From the NCBI GenBank assembly GCA_011763485.2, contig JAANSK020225525.1:1-24224 (forward strand): 24,224 nucleotides of DNA, in the 5' to 3' direction. The position numbers were made by a program, and so were the translations under genes. This document shows positions 20,042 through 24,224 of this stretch, in pieces. Source of the DNA: Isoetes engelmannii (taxonomy: Eukaryota; Streptophyta; Lycopodiopsida; Isoetales; Isoetaceae). The notes under the pieces are model-generated. The model saw nothing but the letters and a program-made list of their open reading frames with translations, ran no database searches and was not told the origin of the DNA. How positions within the stretch are numbered: position 1 is the stretch's first letter; each line of letters opens with the position of its first letter.

Positions 20042-20960
20042 ATGTCAAGCTCCTCTAAGCGTGCTTCTACTGAATCCAATCACACTCAACCAATATCTGA
20101 TGAAGCAATCCACTTGTTACCCTCTTCATCCACTGTCATTAAAAATCAAGTTGTCGAGCCTTTTGCAAACGAGAATCCCATAGAAGGACATGAAAATGTG
20201 CAACAGAATGAAGAAGACATTGGAGCAGAAGACCTTGAACCACCTCAGAAGCGGTTGCACTCACTTCAAAACTCAATGACGCTTACCCAAACGAAGTCAA
20301 ACGAGATTCATGTCCTCGTACTATGCCAATATGGTAACATAGACAGGAGCACCACTGCTTCTAAATTCTCTATTCTGTCTGTCGGCAAATGTAGTCGATG
20401 CTATGGCTATGGATACAATAACGGTCATAGCAAAGGATGTTGACGATCATAGAGTTCAACAATACATGCGCCTAGGAAAGTGGATATCAATAAAGCAGTA
20501 CGGTGTCGGCCCCATAAATTGCAAGTTTCAGTATGATGACTGTGACAAAGTCATCAAGATCCTGCCACATACACTAGTGAGAACTATTCAAAGGCAATCA
20601 ATTATATTGAACTTGATGCCAACCCTCGGAGTTTACCTAACTGCACCTAACTGCAACGATTGTAGGTTTGGATGATTCAAACCCATATCCAGCGATTGGA
20701 ATTGCTGACGAAAAGGGTTCCAATAACGTTACAACATTGCAATTTCTGTGAATATGATGACCACCGGTGCGACCATGGCTTTCAAGGCGCAAATAGATCC
20801 AAGTGCAAGTCCCTTTTCAAAAAGCATCAAGTGCCTAAAAAATGACATTCAACGACTGCGAACAGTTGTGTTCTCAGCACAACTCTGAGCATACAAAGCT
20901 GAGGTAACAGCCATCTTGCAGTCCTGGCATGTGTTCTCTGAGAAATGGTGTTCGTAGGTA
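20042..20960 (+). pseudogene. Unrecognised decayed gene with disordered acidic N-terminus
   Basis: Begins ATGTCAAGC with MSSSSKRASTESNHTQPISD, a Ser/Thr/Glu-rich, probably disordered part of about 80 residues. It then passes through frame changes at about 20270 and 20350 into a well-formed stretch, VVDAMAMDTITVIAKDVDDH, LGKWISIKQYGVGPINCKF and LVRTIQRQSIILNLMPTLGV, continuing after another shift near 20665 with DDSNPYPAIGIADEKGSNN and, after a further shift near 20750, MMTTGATMAFKAQIDPSAS and CLKNDIQRLRTVVFSAQL, where a TGA at about 20886 occurs. Together about 290 residues. No family recognised. It is divergent from the Arg/Gly-rich gene and may form a pair with it. Confidence 0.4.
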
Positions 20961-21434
20961 CTGTCACAAAGTTATTCAATTTAGAAACTGTTCATCTTAC
21001 TATATTATTGTAGACTTAGAAATTTTACTTGTTCATAACTTTATATGCTAATGCTTGTCTTCAAACAAACGTCTATCTAACTTAGTATGCTTACAAATGT
21101 TTTCTGCATCTTGTATTTTGTCACCTCGACACTTATGTGCGGATTCGTCATCTCCTTACAGTATGCCTCTACCTTCTCTTTAATTCCCTTTTGAATCTCT
21201 GTCTTCCTTACCCTTTTTTGCATTTCTGGCCTCCTGCTACAACTGCCTCATTTTTTCGCTGCCTTATTTGCTTCATACAATGTTACACCAAATTTAGATC
21301 TCCCAATATCTTCTTTTCTACTGCCATTTTTCCCTTTAGCACTTGCCCTTCGATTATATGCTTTCACATGCACTTCCATTTTCTGCATTACATCAACAAT
21401 TGTTTATGTTTAACTTTATAATCATCAACATATC
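20961..21434. other. No supported gene; possible downstream remains of the B3 gene
   Basis: On the minus strand, short Lys/Arg/Glu-rich pieces (for example QEARNAKKGKEDRDSKGN near 21220) could be decayed C-terminal sequence of the B3-domain gene, but several stops interrupt them. The plus-strand open frames here are pyrimidine-rich shadows. Confidence 0.35.
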
Positions 21435-22145
21435 TTATTCTATTACACTTATGTATCTCATACATCCTACTTTGCATGCGCTGCAGTCCCCATCATCAAT
21501 TCTACCTTTTGTTCTTCTTCTTGTGTCTTCGGCATATTGTTTCTGTTTTCCTTTAGCTGTTACTATCTCATTTCTTGCCCTTTGGGTTCGCATACATCTG
21601 TCACCATCTCTCACTACTTCTTCTTCTATTTTTATAATTCTTTCTTCCCTTATTTCCTTCACCTTCTTATATTTTTCATTCGTCTCGTTTGCAAAACTTT
21701 TAGTCTGAATTCGTTTGTTATCTATTACCTCTATCCACATCCATGAATACTCAAAGAGCTTACAGTACACAATATCTCCTCTTTCAATGCCCTGCTATTC
21801 TTCAAAACTCATCCACCCACCACCAAGATATATCTTATCGTGGTCTTTGATAACTTCTATCTTCCTATCCGACCCCTTTGGTCCTCGCACGACCAGATTA
21901 TCACTCAACATATTCTCGTTCACTACACCAAAAGGAAGTTTCTGCAAACATTTCATTGCACAGATCCTTAGTTCTATATACAATATAACGCAATGTGTTT
22001 CTGTACATATTACCAAATAAGGCTTCGATCTCACTGTCGCTATGAAATGCGCGAGCACTCTTGGCGCCATTCCTTGTCCACTGTCTTTTTCTTCTCTCAC
22101 AGCTAAAATCTTGCCGAGGTCATCATGGCATGCAGTCATCAACAA
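21435..22145 (-). pseudogene. B3 DNA-binding-domain protein with one in-frame stop
   Basis: B3 domains are plant-specific DNA-binding folds (ARF, LAV, RAV and REM families). The minus strand from 22145 reads into a B3-like domain at about 21950-21710: LPFGVVNENMLSDNLVVRGP, KIEVIKDHDKIYLGGGWMSF, EE, then a TAG stop at about 21796, then QGIERGDIVYCKLFEYSWMW and IEVIDN in the same frame. This matches the family order of LP..F, V.L..P.G, W.V, GW..F, L..GD and F.V.I. After the domain comes a charged, Lys/Arg/Glu-rich segment (about 80 residues) to a stop at 21435. Except for the single TAG the frame is open over about 700 bp, so inactivation looks recent, or the base is an error. The start is uncertain. 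Closest in style to REM proteins. Confidence 0.7.
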
Positions 22146-23769
22146 TTAAAATTTCATCTTTCGCTTCATTTTCAACATGCTATCATATCTTTTTACCAAT
22201 GCTACATCTTTTCCTGCTCTACACCTACAACCTTGTTACCTTTGTAGACAGATATAAAAACTTCTATCTTTTGCAATTGGACATTAGGTTTTCCTACTGT
22301 TGAGCTATTCATTTATTTACAAATACAAAGTCTCTCAGTATTGATTAATGAGTTCCTTTTACTAAGTTTCAACTACTTAATCTATGCACAAAGTTTATGA
22401 CAATTTGGGTTTCAACTACTTATTCTACGTTCAAAGTTTATTACAATTTTGGTTTCACAACTTCGTACCTCTAATTAATCCTATTACCAAAGCTTTCTTT
22501 AAGTTCTTTTTCTCTTCATTTTTCTGGTAGTACGGTGGTATAGTTGTAAGACGGGCGCTTTTGTACTAGGCTAGCTCAAAATAGACTGCAAACCATTGAA
22601 TTGTGTATATCCTTTTCTAGACTTTTCATAATCACCAATGGACTAACATACATTTTCCAACTTTTCGTGTCCATATGTTTTTTATACACGTGTGACTATT
22701 TTAGTTTCATTTGAAGGCTTCAAATTTCTTTTATTCTTTTTCTTCCCATTCAATTTCTCTACTTTCCTCTTCTTCATCCTCTTCACGGGCAACCCTCTGA
22801 TGCTTTAGCATCTTGTTATAAAAGGATTATTGTCATCTTAAACACGAGAATATTTCAATCCATTCCATTTTTTGGAGGTAAGATAATTGCTCTATTCTAC
22901 TAGACCTATGTGTAGGCATCTAGCGAAAGCAACTCAGAACTTCTGGAGTTAAGAGCGGCCTCCCACAGTTTGCAATCTTTTTGTATTGTGATTTGGCTAT
23001 TGGCATCGATTTCAATTCCTGTGTAATATCTGCATTTTTAGATCCATGGATGAATCATTACTGTACACTTATTTTCTACGCTTATCAAGCATGGGGACCT
23101 TTAGTCAAACGTCATTTTCATCTCAATATCATATCCAAATTAACAAATCCTTCCCAAGTATTGCTCACGCATTTTAGGGCTAAAGGTTGTGGGACTAAAG
23201 AGTTTGGGAAAATATTCAATATACCCTTGCTCACACACTCATATTGGACAAATTGTACAGTTATACATCATACGCGCCTTCGAAGGCCCAATGAAAGAGT
23301 TTTCCAATTTTAGTTGGAATTTAAGATCTAGAAATTTACATCGTATTTCGTAGAAAAAAATCATGTCCGTCTCTAACTTATCATGGAACTTCCTCAATTC
23401 AATTGCTTGGTCATTTTAATCATCTGTCCTCAACAGTAATTATCTCTGAACATTGTCAATGCTATCTTTACGAAATCATTGAAAAAAAAAACACCATTAT
23501 GATGCACATTTAATTTGACCATTGCATTAGAAAGAAAAGTTGTTTCTTAGGTATTTGACAAATGGAAATCTTAGGTATGGAGATAAGAATATGTCACTCT
23601 CATATTCTTGCTAAGCCACATATCAAAATTTCTCCCACAAGATGAGCAAAAGACTCGAGTAAGGGTTGAACTACCTGCTTTTGAAAGACAATCACAAACG
23701 CATGCAATACACGCAAAATACCACACTCGCCTAAAACCCTCACATGCCTTCCCCGTTGAGAACGCTCGA
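22146..23769. other. AT-rich region without a supported gene
   Basis: Pyrimidine-rich plus-strand DNA. The largest open frame, 22981-23313 (+, 110 codons), has no motif I recognise, no flanking splice pattern that persuades me and no clear initiation context. Two near-copies of gtttcaactactta (about 22365 and 22411) and of caaagtttatnacaattt (about 22389 and 22432) form a short imperfect direct repeat of about 46 bp. No tRNA or other RNA gene was seen. Confidence 0.45.
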
Positions 23770-24224
23770 GCAATGCCTCTGACGCAGGCCCGCTGGCGGC
23801 AGGCTGGGGTGCTCACTCTGGAGGCTTGGTATTGGGATGGCCAGATTGCATCATGGGAGGTTTTTAGAGTGCGGTTTGGCTTGAAAGCCAGTGACTGGAC
23901 TATTTGGGAGCAGGTGGCCCGTTGTATTCCGCCGCACATACCTGTATTGCTTCAGGGGGATGTAGTGGTACGGGCTTGGAAGGTTCATCCCGATATTGAT
24001 GCTGAGTGCTTCGTGCGGTCTGCCTATCACACGTTGGTCATCCATGACACTTTGCCTCCGTCTGATAAGTGGTCCTTGCAGCTTCCGGGCTCCCGTTGGC
24101 ACTCAATCTGGATTTGGACGTGGAGTACTCTCCCCCTCCCCCCCCCACCCAAAGGTTAGGGTGCTCCTATGGCAGGTGATCCATCGTTGTATCCGGGTGA
24201 ATGTCCGGGTGAGCAGGTTTAGAC
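23770..24224 (+). mobile_element. 3' part of a second LINE, cut by the window edge
   Basis: The frame reads PLTQARWRQAGVLTLEAWY, DGQIASWEVFRVRFGL, WEQVARCIPPHIPVLLQGDV, DAECFVRSAYHTLVIHDTLP and SRWHSIWIWTWSTLP, the linker before the C-terminal zinc-finger region of plant LINE reverse transcriptases. A C-run at about 24130-24150 shifts the frame, after which VRVLLWQVIHRCIRVNVRVS continues to the edge, the usual start of that finger domain. The open frame formally begins at 23608, but the part before about 23770 does not look like LINE sequence. GC content is higher than in the neighbouring DNA, suggesting a younger insertion than the one at 16660. Confidence 0.8.

Noticed and set aside
22530-22600. 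tRNA-like phrase (ggtatagttgtaagacgg)
   Set aside because: No matching acceptor stem, D-loop or T-loop consensus could be folded by eye.
22981-23313. 110-codon ORF as a gene
   Set aside because: No motif, no splice context, and similar chance ORFs are expected in this AT-rich stretch.
23608-23769. N-terminal part of the 183-codon ORF as LINE protein
   Set aside because: Composition and motifs become LINE-like only from about 23770; the earlier part is an accidental upstream open frame.
1-24224. Circular molecule, because the window starts tttagac and ends tttagac
   Set aside because: Seven bases of identity is weak, and the right edge lies inside a LINE open frame. Nothing else suggests circularity.

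Overview
The window looks like nuclear DNA of a land plant. It has spliced genes with GT-AG introns and long AT-rich introns, a plastid/thylakoid-type alpha carbonic anhydrase, a plant-style AFG1 ATPase, a B3 DNA-binding domain, a plant-type dihydroxy-acid dehydratase remnant and two LINE remnants. The LINE style suggests a seed-free plant (fern, lycophyte or bryophyte) to me, but that is only an impression. Gene density is low and most coding remains are broken.

Layout. Bases 1-700: no gene, one small hairpin. 701-2143 (+): an intact, intronless 480-codon ORF of unknown family. 2232-4930 (-): a decayed gene for a long repetitive beta-type protein resembling viral or phage fibre proteins, with a higher-order tandem repeat; another piece lies at 8577-8831 (-). 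Between these pieces, 5337-8305 (+) holds the last four exons of a dihydroxy-acid dehydratase pseudogene, with a perfect 26-bp hairpin in one intron. 8987-11892 (-): a multi-exon alpha carbonic anhydrase with all zinc ligands. It is divergent from 12396-13965 (+), an AFG1-family AAA+ ATPase whose targeting sequence is separated from the body by a one-base frame change in an A8 run. 14160-15240 (-): broken coiled-coil protein. 16290-16640: AT-rich palindromic DNA. 16660-17907 (+): dead LINE reverse transcriptase. 18059-19892 (-) and 20042-20960 (+): two unrecognised, decayed, divergently arranged genes, the first with an Arg/Gly-rich N-terminal part. 21435-22145 (-): B3-domain gene with one in-frame stop. 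23770-24224 (+): 3' part of another LINE, cut by the window edge.

The best-supported functional loci are the carbonic anhydrase (probably thylakoid lumen) and the AFG1-like ATPase (probably mitochondrial), sharing about 500 bp of intergenic DNA. The most unusual part is the left 5 kb, where the intact orphan ORF converges on the fibre-like fossil; I read it as a candidate endogenous viral insertion. All family calls come from motifs read by eye; no database search was possible.
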